Shown here: piece by piece, positions 28,799-37,140 of the stretch | How positions within the stretch are numbered: the stretch's first letter is position 1 | How the letters are laid out: each line of letters opens with the position of its first letter | Source: an uncultured Bacilli bacterium | GTDB taxonomy: Bacteria > Bacillota_I > Bacilli_A > RF39 > UBA660 | Reading direction: 5' to 3' | Assembly: GCA_934097105.1 (NCBI GenBank) | Contig: CAKONI010000001.1 | Coordinates: 1 to 64,000, forward strand | Length of the DNA stretch: 64,000 nt | Translations under genes and position numbers: made by a program | Notes under the pieces: generated by a model | The model's input: only the letters and a program-made list of their open reading frames with translations | Databases searched by the model: none | Told to the model about the DNA's origin: nothing

Positions 28799-29950
28799 CT
28801 ACCCCAATAATTTCTTTTTTGCTTCGTCGAAATCTTCTTGAGAGATTACACCGTCGTCTAATAGTTTTTTCATTTTTGTTAATTTTTCATATGGATCTTC
28901 TTGAGCGTTTTGTGTATTATTTACTGGTTGATTGAATGCTCCCATGGCTGCTCCGGCGGCGTTTACACCCATTCCCATGAATGCCATGCCAGAACCTCCG
29001 TTTTGACCTGCTGCTTCGAAGCCACGTGCCACTGATTGTTGCATGAATGAGTTTCCTCTGGCTCCAGAAAGGGCATCTGCTTTTTTAACATCACTAAGTA
29101 ATTTTTTAGTATCATCATCGTATTCTATTGCTGTTATAGCAACTTTTTCTATTTCTAAACCTCTATCTGATTTCCATTTGTAAGCGTCTTCAACTGCTTG
29201 TGATAGACTTTGAGCGAATCCTATTTGGTCTCCTTGAATTTTTGTTATGCGGTTTCCTTTGCTTGGATCGTTTGTATAGTTTGAAAATGCTGCGGATAGG
29301 CTTCCTACTACTTCATTAAATAGTTGTTCTCCGGCGATGTTTTCCATGTCTGCGAAATCGAATACTTCGCTATCTGGTCTTAGGTATGATGCTGGTACGA
29401 ATTTTTTTACAAATAAAATTGGGTCTACTATTTTTAATGTATATGTTCCGCGTGTTATTGCTCCGGCTTGTGTTCCTAGGAATGCATCATCCCAGAATAT
29501 TTCTGATTGAGTTCCGAATCTGTTTCCTGGTATTTCTTTTAAGTTTACATAAAATACTTGTTGTTCTCCGCCAGGTACTCCACCGAATTTAAATCTTTCC
29601 CATGATGTTTTTAGTGTTGATGATAAAATGCCATCTCCGGCGAAGAATGATTTTGAATTTTGATCATCACTTTTAAATGTGAAACCTCCTGGTTCTGTTA
29701 TGCATCCAGTTATTTCTCCATCTTGCATTGTTATTAGTGCTGTTCCTTCTGGAACGATAATTTTACTTCCATTTGTTATAATATTTTCTGATCCTTTTGT
29801 GTTTGAACCACGACCATTGTCAGTTCCTTTTTTTACTCCTGCATATAATCCTGCAGTTGCTGATATGTCTGTTCTTGGTCCGATAAAGTCTTTCCATTCA
29901 TCAGCGAATGTTCCTCCGATTGCTCCGCTAAATGCTTTGATAAATCCCAT
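28799..29950 (-). CDS. SPFH-domain protein with C-terminal SHOCT motif, YdjI-like
   Basis: 383 aa. It starts MGFIKAFSGAIGGTFADEWKD, typical of the YdjI/virion-core-like SPFH group. The SPFH core runs over about 60-290 (ITRGTYTLKIVDPILFVKKFVPASYL). A Gly/Ala/Met-rich linker (about 300-345) leads to a SHOCT helix pair ending DPYEKLTKMKKLLDDGVISQ then EDFDEAKKKLL. Such proteins form membrane-associated oligomers. It precedes the zinc-ribbon protein and is probably co-transcribed with it as a membrane-integrity module. Confidence 0.85.
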   Translation of the reverse strand: MGFIKAFSGAIGGTFADEWKDFIGPRTDISATAGLYAGVKKGTDNGRGSNTKGSENIITNGSKIIVPEGTALITMQDGEITGCITEPGGFTFKSDDQNSKSFFAGDGILSSTLKTSWERFKFGGVPGGEQQVFYVNLKEIPGNRFGTQSEIFWDDAFLGTQAGAITRGTYTLKIVDPILFVKKFVPASYLRPDSEVFDFADMENIAGEQLFNEVVGSLSAAFSNYTNDPSKGNRITKIQGDQIGFAQSLSQAVEDAYKWKSDRGLEIEKVAITAIEYDDDTKKLLSDVKKADALSGARGNSFMQQSVARGFEAAGQNGGSGMAFMGMGVNAAGAAMGAFNQPVNNTQNAQEDPYEKLTKMKKLLDDGVISQEDFDEAKKKLLG

Positions 29951-30113
29951 AATTTTTCTCTCCTTCTTTTTTTATTTTATTTGTTGAAATTATACATTTT
30001 TAGGAAGAATTACCACTTTTTGTGAGTATTTCCCTTTGTTTAATTTTAACCCTTTTAACGATTTAAGTATATATGTTTTTTGGCATAAAAGTCAATGGTA
30101 TTTTATTACTTTG

Positions 30114-30155
30114 GGCATTATTTATATTAAAAATAGTAATACTGTGGTAAAATAC
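30114..30155 (+). promoter_or_regulatory. promoter of the response regulator gene with motif shared with 33548-33590
   Basis: GGCAT (30114-30118), then TATATTAAAAATAGTAAT (30123-30140), then an extended -10 TGGTAAAAT. The 18-base block matches TATACTAAAAACAGTAAT upstream of the secreted-protein gene at 16 of 18 positions and sits in the -35 region. This suggests one activator, plausibly the encoded regulator, controls both. Confidence 0.55.
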
Positions 30156-30170
30156 TTATAGGTGATTGGA

Positions 30171-30803
30171 ATGAATAAGAGAAAAAAAATAATTATTATT
30201 GAGGATCAAATTATTTTAAAGGATACGCTTAAAAAAGTAATTTCTAATTCATATGATGTTGCTGCGACGGCTTTGTCTGCGAAAGATATGATGGAACTGT
30301 GCAATAAATATAAGCCTAATATTGTATTAACTGATATATGTACTCAGGAGGGTTTTAGTGGTATTAAAAATGGAAAAAAGGTAAAAGAAAAATATGGTAA
30401 TTCTATAAAAGTTGTTGCAATGACTGGGATGCAAGAAATTACATTTTTGGATGAGGCTAAGAATGCTAATCTTGATGGGTTTATTTATAAGAATATTGAT
30501 TCTGATACACTTCTTTCTATAATTGAACAAGTGCTTAGTGGATATAAATTGTTTCCTGATAATGTCACTGTTAAGAGAGAAAGTGCTAATTTAAAAAAAC
30601 TTACTAATAGGGAAATTAAGATTTTGACTCTTTTGTGTTCTGGCTTGGAACGTGAGGATGTTGCGGATGAGATTAATATAACGACTGGGACATTAAAGAA
30701 TCATATATCTTCTATTCTTAATAAAATGGAGTTTGATAGTTTGTCTAAGTTGCTAGTTTTTTGTGTTAGTAATGGTTATATTGTTCCAAATTTAAAAGAC
30801 TAA
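30171..30803 (+). CDS. NarL/LuxR-type response regulator
   Basis: 210 aa from the ATG at 30171 (AGGTGAT upstream; the GTG at 30162 is unlikely). The receiver domain has the acidic pair E11-D12, phosphoacceptor D55 (VLTDI), T in VAMTG and K in IYKNI. A C-terminal LuxR-type helix-turn-helix follows (LTNREIKILTLLCSGLEREDVADEINITTGTLKNHISSIL, about 145-185). It would be phosphorylated by the convergent sensor kinase and bind DNA as a dimer. The shared promoter block suggests self-regulation and control of the secreted protein gene. Confidence 0.9.
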   Translation: MNKRKKIIIIEDQIILKDTLKKVISNSYDVAATALSAKDMMELCNKYKPNIVLTDICTQEGFSGIKNGKKVKEKYGNSIKVVAMTGMQEITFLDEAKNANLDGFIYKNIDSDTLLSIIEQVLSGYKLFPDNVTVKRESANLKKLTNREIKILTLLCSGLEREDVADEINITTGTLKNHISSILNKMEFDSLSKLLVFCVSNGYIVPNLKD

Positions 30804-30822
30804 GTTTACCCTTTTTTTGTGT

Positions 30823-31944
30823 TTAAATTTCTATTTTTAATGTGAATTTGTTTTTATAATCTATGGTTAGAGTTCCATTTATTTCATTTAGTTTTCTTCT
30901 CATTCCTTTTATTCCTTCATTTTCTTTTACTTTTTTTGTAGGGAGTGTGCCATCATTTGTAATAATCATTGTATTTTTGCTTATATCTATATTTATATTT
31001 CTACTACCTCCATGAATAATTGCATTTGTTATGGATTCTCTAATTATTTCATAGAATATTTTTTGTATATTTTTTTCTTTAGAGAGACTCCCTTTTATAT
31101 TAATATTTATTTCTAATACTTTGTATATTTCTACTAATCTGTTTAGTTTTTTAGTATAATTCGTTTCTTTTTGATCTTCGGCAAATAGGTTATCTATCAT
31201 GAATTTTATGTCGTTGATGTTTGTTTTTTTGTTATTTAAGTAACTTTTGAATAGTGATAATCTATGTCCTAATAAATCATGGAATTCATTTTTTATTTTT
31301 GTAAGGTTTTTGCTTTTTTCTATTTGTTCTATGTTATTTAAGTTTTTTTGTATTTTTTTATTGTACTTTTTTATTTTTTTATTTTGGTTTTCATATTCTA
31401 TATTTAACTTATAGATATCTGTTATATCAATTGCCACTATTTCTTTATTGTTAAATGTTTTTATTTGCCATATTTTGTCTATACATTTTAGTAAATATTC
31501 TTCATTTATTATTTTGAAAGATTTTTTTTGGAAGTTTTTTATGAAGTCTTTTTTTATATTTAATTCTTTTAAAATGTTTTCCATTGTTTTGTTTATTAGG
31601 AAAATATTTTCTTTTTTATCTAGGAACATTATTCCATTATTTGATTTATCTATTGCATTCTTTATTGATAATATGGATATCATTTTTTTATTGTTTATAA
31701 GTTGTAATAAAAATGAAATTAGTACATATACAATAGTTATTATTGATGTCCAGTAGCAGAATTTGTTTATTTTGTTTGTGCTTGTGTAGTCCATGTTTAT
31801 ATAGCACGAGTAAATCATAAGTATTAGTATTAGTATTTCTATTAGTACTTTTGCTATATTTTTTTCTTTTTTTAATAAGAGTATGGAAACTCTATAAACT
31901 TGGAATACTAATGTGATTGATAATATGCCTATTATTAATCTCAT
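30823..31944 (-). CDS. membrane sensor histidine kinase (HisKA_3/GHKL type)
   Basis: 373 aa. Three membrane helices in residues 1-90, a PAS-like segment (about 95-180), then a dimerisation helix with EFHDLLGHRLSLFK, where H222 is the likely phosphoacceptor. The ATPase region keeps the N box (RESITNAIIHGG) and G1/G2-like TNDGTLP and EGIKGMRRKL. It is the only intact kinase of the locus and should phosphorylate the NarL-type regulator, with which it converges. Its ATG overlaps the upstream sensor stop by 4 bp (ATGA), so the two sensors are translationally coupled. Confidence 0.88.
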   Translation of the reverse strand: MRLIIGILSITLVFQVYRVSILLLKKEKNIAKVLIEILILILMIYSCYINMDYTSTNKINKFCYWTSIITIVYVLISFLLQLINNKKMISILSIKNAIDKSNNGIMFLDKKENIFLINKTMENILKELNIKKDFIKNFQKKSFKIINEEYLLKCIDKIWQIKTFNNKEIVAIDITDIYKLNIEYENQNKKIKKYNKKIQKNLNNIEQIEKSKNLTKIKNEFHDLLGHRLSLFKSYLNNKKTNINDIKFMIDNLFAEDQKETNYTKKLNRLVEIYKVLEININIKGSLSKEKNIQKIFYEIIRESITNAIIHGGSRNINIDISKNTMIITNDGTLPTKKVKENEGIKGMRRKLNEINGTLTIDYKNKFTLKIEI

Positions 31945-33449
31945 GATGTCACCTCTTTTTTTATTTTAAATGTTAGTTCTGTGTCAGTGTCATAGTTTTT
32001 CTTTATGAAATGTATGTTTTTGGGAAGTTTTGGTTTTTCTATTTTTGTTGTGCCTCCTATAATGAATTTTACTTTTATATTGTTTTTTTCTTCAGTTATA
32101 AATATAATAATACTGGTATTTTTGATGTTTTTTAGTGTTTCAAATGCTATATCATAAAGAAGCGATGTTTCATAACTTTGAATTTTTATTTCATTTGTTA
32201 AGACTTCTCCGGTTATTTTTTGAAAGGAAAAGTCAGTAATTAATTCTTTTAGGAGAATATTTATACTTATTTTGTTATATGTTTCATTGTTTAACTCTGA
32301 TATAATAAGATAACTTTTTCTTTTACAGTATGAAATAAGCACTTTTATATATTCTAAATCTTGTTTCGTTAATTCCTTTTTATTTAGTATTTCTTTTGCT
32401 TCTGATTTTTTTTCTTTCATGTTATTTTCAAGTTTTGTTATTATTTGTTTTCTTAAGGTTATTTGGTATAATTCTTTTTTTATTTGTTCTTCATTTTTCA
32501 ATTTTTCTTGAATTTTTAGTAGTTCTTTTTGTTTTGATTTTATTTCATTTTTTAATTCATTTATTTTTGTTATATCATTTCTTAGTAAAATATAACTATC
32601 TTTATTGTGTATTAGATTATATGTTGTATTTTTTTCTTTGTATGTTTTTTGTGCTTTGTTATTTTTTAGGTCATTATATATGTTTTTTGGTATTTTGTAG
32701 AATGATTTTGTTTCATAAATTGTGTCTATATTTTCTGATATTACAATCATGTCTAAATGGGAGTTTGTGAATGTTTTTTTATATTTGCTGTTACTGGATA
32801 TTAGTCCTAAATAGAGGATGAGTTCTATTCCTAAGCATATTAGAGTGCTTAGTATTACTGATAGGTTACTTTTTCTAAATATTGGTAGACCTTTTATATA
32901 AAAATATGTATAAAGGAGTCCTAGTACTAGTAATATTAGAGGTAAAAAGGCTTTCGGGGTGTTTTTTTCTTTTATTTTATTTATTGCTAGTTTTATTAGT
33001 CCTTTTCCGAATAGGTAAAAAATCCATATGCAAGTTATGTAATATCCTATGAAGTGGTTATAGTCGTCGAAGTATTCTTTTCCTTTTGGAAATTTGAAGG
33101 CAAGTTCGTGGATATCATTTGTGAGAATTAGTCCTAGTAAGAGAAATGAAATTGTGTAAATTATTATTTTTCTTTTTTTAGTTATTTTGTTTAGTAAATT
33201 TGAGATACAAATATAAAAAAGTGTTGGAGTAAAAATTAATGGTAAATAGTATAAGTACCAAAATAGTCTTTCGAGCTGGCTTGATGTTACTATTCCCTTT
33301 CCTATTCTTATTAACATCCAAAAAATAATTAAGATACCGATTGACATGATGTATTTTTTTACTTTTTCATCGTATAGTTTATAGTATAGTCTAATTGTCC
33401 AGAAACTGAAGATAATTAGAAATATTAGTGTTTCTTGTAATTTTAGCAT
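31941..33449 (-). CDS. polytopic membrane sensor with degenerate kinase region (pseudo-histidine kinase)
   Basis: 502 aa from the ATG at 33449 (GAGGTG 6 bases upstream). Residues 1-220 contain about seven membrane helices with the FWYLYYLPLIFTPTLFYI signature of the 7TM histidine-kinase N-terminal domain. A PAS-like part and a long coiled coil follow (about 285-360). Where the H box should be (QITLRKQIITKLENNMKEK) there is no histidine. The ATPase N box is replaced by AFETLKNIKNT and no G boxes remain. I infer a ligand receptor that works through the coupled intact kinase downstream. Confidence 0.75.
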   Translation of the reverse strand: MLKLQETLIFLIIFSFWTIRLYYKLYDEKVKKYIMSIGILIIFWMLIRIGKGIVTSSQLERLFWYLYYLPLIFTPTLFYICISNLLNKITKKRKIIIYTISFLLLGLILTNDIHELAFKFPKGKEYFDDYNHFIGYYITCIWIFYLFGKGLIKLAINKIKEKNTPKAFLPLILLVLGLLYTYFYIKGLPIFRKSNLSVILSTLICLGIELILYLGLISSNSKYKKTFTNSHLDMIVISENIDTIYETKSFYKIPKNIYNDLKNNKAQKTYKEKNTTYNLIHNKDSYILLRNDITKINELKNEIKSKQKELLKIQEKLKNEEQIKKELYQITLRKQIITKLENNMKEKKSEAKEILNKKELTKQDLEYIKVLISYCKRKSYLIISELNNETYNKISINILLKELITDFSFQKITGEVLTNEIKIQSYETSLLYDIAFETLKNIKNTSIIIFITEEKNNIKVKFIIGGTTKIEKPKLPKNIHFIKKNYDTDTELTFKIKKEVTS

Positions 33450-33547
33450 AAAATGCACCTCATTACTGGATATTATAACAAATATTTTTTGCTTTTCAAA
33501 TATAAAGTGACTTTTGTCATTAAATATTTTTTTAAATTATATCTTTT

Positions 33548-33590
33548 GGCATATATACTAAAAACAGTAATTATTTTATAATAATTGTGA
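33548..33590 (+). promoter_or_regulatory. promoter of the secreted protein gene with motif shared with 30114-30155
   Basis: GGCAT (33548-33552), then TATACTAAAAACAGTAAT (33554-33571), then TATAAT at 33577-33582. The block repeats that upstream of the response regulator gene; the -10 boxes lie 6-7 bases after it in both. Confidence 0.55.
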
Positions 33591-33601
33591 AAGGAGAGAA
33601 T

Positions 33602-35188
33602 ATGAAAAAAATTAAATTTTTGTTGCTTGTGGTAGCACTTTTTATGTCTTTCGGATGTATTAGTGTTAGTGCTGAGACTGGTAAGAAACCTGGGACGATT
33701 ACTACTAAGGAGGACCTTATATACTATATTTATTATTATGGTGGTATGGCTAGACTTGATGGTAATACTGTTAAACTAACTAGTAGTTTAGAACTTGCTC
33801 AAGAACTTTCATTTAATAACACTGAGAGTGTAACTTTGGATTTGAATGGTAATGGGATTTATTTTAGTGGATCTGATTCAAAGGTTATGATTTATGATAA
33901 TGCTAAAGATGTTACTATAACGGATTCTAGTAATAGTGATAAAGATTACATAAGATCTCAAAGTAATTATGCTATTTACAATAGTTCTAGTGTGGGAGTT
34001 GTTACTGTTTCTAATACTATGTTGGTTACTAATAGTAGTTTGCCTGCTATATATACTTATGGCTTTAGTAAAACTAATGTAGTTAATACTACTGTTAGAG
34101 GGGATAATATTGGAATTGGTGCTGGAGCAAATTCAACTGTTTTTGTTAAGAACTCTAAAGTTTCTTTAGGAAATCCTACTGGTGAAGTTGGTATTGATCT
34201 TGCTAATTCTAATGTTACTATTACTAATTCTGATGTTAACGTTTATAGTGGTGCCACTAAGGGGATTGCTATTAAGAGTGAAGGTGATCGTTCTAATCTT
34301 ATAATTAATAGTGGCAAGTTTAATGCCTATAAAAGTGCTGTTTATGTTTCTGAGGGAAAAGCAACTATTAATGGTGGTTTATTTGAAAGTAATAATAATC
34401 ATGCTTTTAGAACTTCTACAAATGCTGTAATTAATGGTGGCATATTTAAGAGCAATTGTATGGCTGGTGTACAAATTATGGGCGCTAGTACTAATGTTGT
34501 TTTAAATGAAGGTACTTTTATGGCTGGTTCATCTAGCGATATTGGAGGCCTTGCTCTTCCACTTGGTAGTGATATTTCTACTTATGTAGGAAAGACTAGT
34601 ATTATTGATAATGATTTTACTTTATCTAAAAATGGACTTTCTTATACTGAAAGTAAGGAAGTTAATATTTCATCACTTCCTAAGACAAAAAAGTTAAGTA
34701 CTACTACTTACACATATAATGGCTATGTTAGAGAACCTAATGTAACTGTTACTAATAATTTAGGTAAAAAATTAGTTAAAGGTACTGATTATAAATTAAT
34801 ATATCAAAGTGGTAGAAAGTATGTTGGTAAGTATTATGTACAAATAATTTATTTAGGCAAGTATAAAACTTTAAAATCTGAGAAGTTATATTTTACTATT
34901 AATCCTAAAGGGACTTATATTTCTAACCTATCTAGAGGCAAGAAACGTTTAACTGTTAAGGTTTCTAAAAGAACTTCTCAAACTACTGGATATCAAATTA
35001 TGTATTCTTCTAGTAAAAAGTTTTCAGGATATAAAACTGTTAAAATGACTAATAAGAATACTAGTAAAACTATTAAAGGTTTAAAATCTGGTAAGAGATA
35101 TTATGTTAAAGTTAGGACTTATAAAGTTTCTAATGGTAAGACATATTATTCTAGTTGGTCTAAAGTAAAATCTGCTGTTGTGAAATAG
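33602..35188 (+). CDS. secreted protein: predicted beta-helix plus Ig-like/fibronectin type III region
   Basis: 528 aa from the ATG at 33602 (AAAGGAGAG upstream). Signal peptide with a KK start, hydrophobic core and SVSA-E cleavage near residue 24. Residues about 50-340 hold recurring short strands (SNVTITNSDVNVYSG, GKATINGGLFESN, TNAVINGGIFKSN), the spacing of a right-handed parallel beta-helix. A domain at about 360-435 (TYTYNGYVREPNVTV...KGTDYKLIY) is of the clostridial surface-repeat kind. The C-terminus (about 440-528) is a fibronectin type III fold common in gut Bacillota surface proteins. No LPXTG or other anchor is seen, so it is probably released or bound noncovalently. Confidence 0.82.
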   Translation: MKKIKFLLLVVALFMSFGCISVSAETGKKPGTITTKEDLIYYIYYYGGMARLDGNTVKLTSSLELAQELSFNNTESVTLDLNGNGIYFSGSDSKVMIYDNAKDVTITDSSNSDKDYIRSQSNYAIYNSSSVGVVTVSNTMLVTNSSLPAIYTYGFSKTNVVNTTVRGDNIGIGAGANSTVFVKNSKVSLGNPTGEVGIDLANSNVTITNSDVNVYSGATKGIAIKSEGDRSNLIINSGKFNAYKSAVYVSEGKATINGGLFESNNNHAFRTSTNAVINGGIFKSNCMAGVQIMGASTNVVLNEGTFMAGSSSDIGGLALPLGSDISTYVGKTSIIDNDFTLSKNGLSYTESKEVNISSLPKTKKLSTTTYTYNGYVREPNVTVTNNLGKKLVKGTDYKLIYQSGRKYVGKYYVQIIYLGKYKTLKSEKLYFTINPKGTYISNLSRGKKRLTVKVSKRTSQTTGYQIMYSSSKKFSGYKTVKMTNKNTSKTIKGLKSGKRYYVKVRTYKVSNGKTYYSSWSKVKSAVVK

Positions 35189-35208
35189 AGGTAATCCTCT
35201 ATTTTTTT
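35185..35208 (+). terminator. terminator of the secreted protein gene
   Basis: ATAGAGG-TAAT-CCTCTAT hairpin followed by TTTTTTT, beginning at the stop codon. Confidence 0.85.
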
Positions 35209-35212
35209 ATGT

Positions 35213-35246
35213 AAAAAAAAGTTATTAACAGTTTTTTGTTAATAAC
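35213..35246 (-). terminator. terminator of ddl
   Basis: GTTATTAACA / TGTTAATAAC arms (10 bp) followed on the minus strand by eight T. The arms are identical to those of the terminator at 27360-27384. Confidence 0.85.
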
Positions 35247-36282
35247 TCATTTCATTTTCTATTAGACTATTTACTAGTTCTTTGTTATCTATACCCATGC
35301 TTTCAAATAGTTGTGGATACATACTTATTTGAGTAAAGCCTGGTAATGTATTTATTTCGTTTAAATATATTTCGCCTTTTTCATCTAAAAAGAAGTCTAT
35401 TCTTGATATTTCTTTGCAGTCTAAGGCTAGGAAGGCTTTTTTTGCTATTTTTTGAATTTCATTTTCTTGTTCTTTTGTAATGGATGCATGACAAGTTGTT
35501 TTTGAATCGTTGTTTTTATATTTTGAGTTATAATCATAAAATTCATTTGCTGATAGTATTTCTCCGACTGGAGAGGTTATTATTTCGCCCTTTTCTAGTA
35601 TAGCGCATTCAAGTTCTTTTCCTGTTATGCCTTTTTCTATTAATATTTTTTTATCATATTTTCCTGCTAGAATAATGGACTTTTTTAATTCTTCTTCATT
35701 ATTCGCTTTAGTTATTCCTATTGAGGAACCATAATTTGATGGTTTTATGAATACTGGAAAGCCTAGATCTTTTTTTACATTTTTTGAGATGTCTTCTAGT
35801 GATGTTTTTGTTTGATTTAAGTTTTCATCTACGTTTGTGTACTCATTTTTTTCTTTTATTATGTATTTGTAAGGTGCTTGTTTTATTTTTGCTTGGTTTA
35901 AAACTATTTTTGTATAGGCTTTATCCATTGCAAGTGATGAAGATAAAACTTTGCATCCTACGTATGGTATGTTTAATAGTTCAAATAGGCCTTGTATTGT
36001 GCCATCTTCTCCGTATTTACCATGTAATACTGGAAAGATACAATCGAAGTTTTTTAAGTATTCTAGGACGTTTTCTATTGGTTTTAAATTTTCTAAGTTT
36101 TTACCAAATTCTATATTATAATTGTTTGTTTCGTATTCATACCAGTTGCCTTTTTTGTCTATATAGATATTTGTTTTTTGATATTTTTCTGTATCTATAT
36201 TTTTGCTAACGAATAGTCCTGAGGAAATTGATACTTCATGTTCTGTTGATTTTCCACCAAATATTATTGCTATTTTTTTCAT
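35239..36282 (-). CDS. ddl: D-alanine--D-alanine ligase
   Basis: 347 aa. ATP-grasp enzyme opening KKIAIIFGGKSTEHEVSISSG. Further motifs are HGKYGEDGTIQGLFELLNIPYVG, FIKPSNYGSSIGITKA and the metal-binding RIDFFLDEKGEIYLNEINTLPG near the C-terminus. It makes the D-Ala-D-Ala dipeptide of peptidoglycan precursors. It follows hpf with a one-base junction. It shows the organism makes a cell wall, consistent with murA, tagO and the PBP in this window. Confidence 0.96.
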   Translation of the reverse strand: MKKIAIIFGGKSTEHEVSISSGLFVSKNIDTEKYQKTNIYIDKKGNWYEYETNNYNIEFGKNLENLKPIENVLEYLKNFDCIFPVLHGKYGEDGTIQGLFELLNIPYVGCKVLSSSLAMDKAYTKIVLNQAKIKQAPYKYIIKEKNEYTNVDENLNQTKTSLEDISKNVKKDLGFPVFIKPSNYGSSIGITKANNEEELKKSIILAGKYDKKILIEKGITGKELECAILEKGEIITSPVGEILSANEFYDYNSKYKNNDSKTTCHASITKEQENEIQKIAKKAFLALDCKEISRIDFFLDEKGEIYLNEINTLPGFTQISMYPQLFESMGIDNKELVNSLIENEMSY

Positions 36283-36809
36283 TATTCCTCTTCTAGGATA
36301 CCATAATCATCGTGTTTTCTTTTATAGATAACTGCTAATTTGTTAGTTTCAATGTTTTTAAACATGTAGAAGTCATGATTTAATAGTTCCATTTGTAGGA
36401 TTGCTTCTTCTTCATCCATTGGTTTTAATTCTACTGTTTTTCTTTTAACTATTTTGTTTTGATTTTCTTCTTCGGTTGTTTCAAAGTTAAGATTAAAATC
36501 TATTTTACTTTTTGCTCTTTTGGTTTCAAGTCTTCTTTTGTTTTTAATTATTTGTCTTTCTAGTTTGTCAATAGATGTATCTACTGCTGAGTAAAAGTCT
36601 TTTCCTTCTTCTTCTACTCTTAAAGTACAGTTTTTTAGTGGTATAGTGATTTCTATTTTTTGTTTTGGTCCACGTACCTTTAATAGCACTGTGGCACTTA
36701 CTTCGTCACTATTTTCAATATATTTATTTAATTTTTCTAATTTTTCTTCGGCGTAATTTTTCATTGCTTCAGTTATATTTGTTTTTTCGCCTCTTATATT
36801 TATTTTCAT
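36282..36809 (-). CDS. hpf: ribosome hibernation promoting factor, long form
   Basis: 175 aa, the long HPF type of Bacillota. The N-terminal domain (about 1-100) starts MKINIRGEKTNITEAMKNYAEEKLEKL and sits in the tRNA/mRNA channel. The C-terminal domain (VKRKTVELKPMDEEEAILQM...HDFYMFKN, about 118-175) dimerises 70S ribosomes into 100S particles. The gene follows the Agr-like cassette after a terminator and has its own AGGAGGATGATAT ribosome site region. Confidence 0.95.
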   Translation of the reverse strand: MKINIRGEKTNITEAMKNYAEEKLEKLNKYIENSDEVSATVLLKVRGPKQKIEITIPLKNCTLRVEEEGKDFYSAVDTSIDKLERQIIKNKRRLETKRAKSKIDFNLNFETTEEENQNKIVKRKTVELKPMDEEEAILQMELLNHDFYMFKNIETNKLAVIYKRKHDDYGILEEE

Positions 36810-36850
36810 TATATCATCCTCCTGATACTATTTTATCATATTTTTTTGCA

Positions 36851-36872
36851 AATAAAAACCACTTTATAGTGG
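36851..36872 (-). terminator. terminator of the Agr-like cassette
   Basis: CCACT-ATAA-AGTGG hairpin then TTTTTATTTG on the minus strand, 20 bases after the stop of the small basic protein gene. Confidence 0.75.
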
Positions 36873-36891
36873 ATATTGTTTTTTTCTTCGC

Positions 36892-37140
36892 TTATTTTAT
36901 TAATTTTAAAAATGCATCTCTATGAAAATTATTTATACTTCTTACTGAATAGTACCTCTGTGGTTTTCCGTATTTTGAGAAGTCCATATGATAAGAGATG
37001 TAACTTAGATTTTGTTTCTTCCAGTATATTCTTAAAATTAACTCAATCTCGTATCCGTTCAGGCCTTTGCTTCTACAGAATTCTATGATTCCATCTTTCT
37101 CTGTTGGAAAGGCTACCATTCTAATTAATTTTCTCGTCAT
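36892..37140 (-). CDS. small basic protein with possible helix-turn-helix, end of Agr-like cassette (82 aa)
   Basis: Start at the ATG at 37140 (MTRKLIRM), 9 bases after AAAGG; the ATG at 37149 is too close. Strongly basic. Residues about 29-75 (LNGYEIELILRIYWKKQNLSYISYHMD...YSVRSINNFHRDAFLKL) read as two or three helices with a possible helix-turn-helix. Not recognised as a known family. It overlaps the agrB-like gene by about 20 bp, so it is translated with it. As a DNA-binding protein it could be the output of the cassette, but this is inference. Confidence 0.65.
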   Translation of the reverse strand: MTRKLIRMVAFPTEKDGIIEFCRSKGLNGYEIELILRIYWKKQNLSYISYHMDFSKYGKPQRYYSVRSINNFHRDAFLKLIK

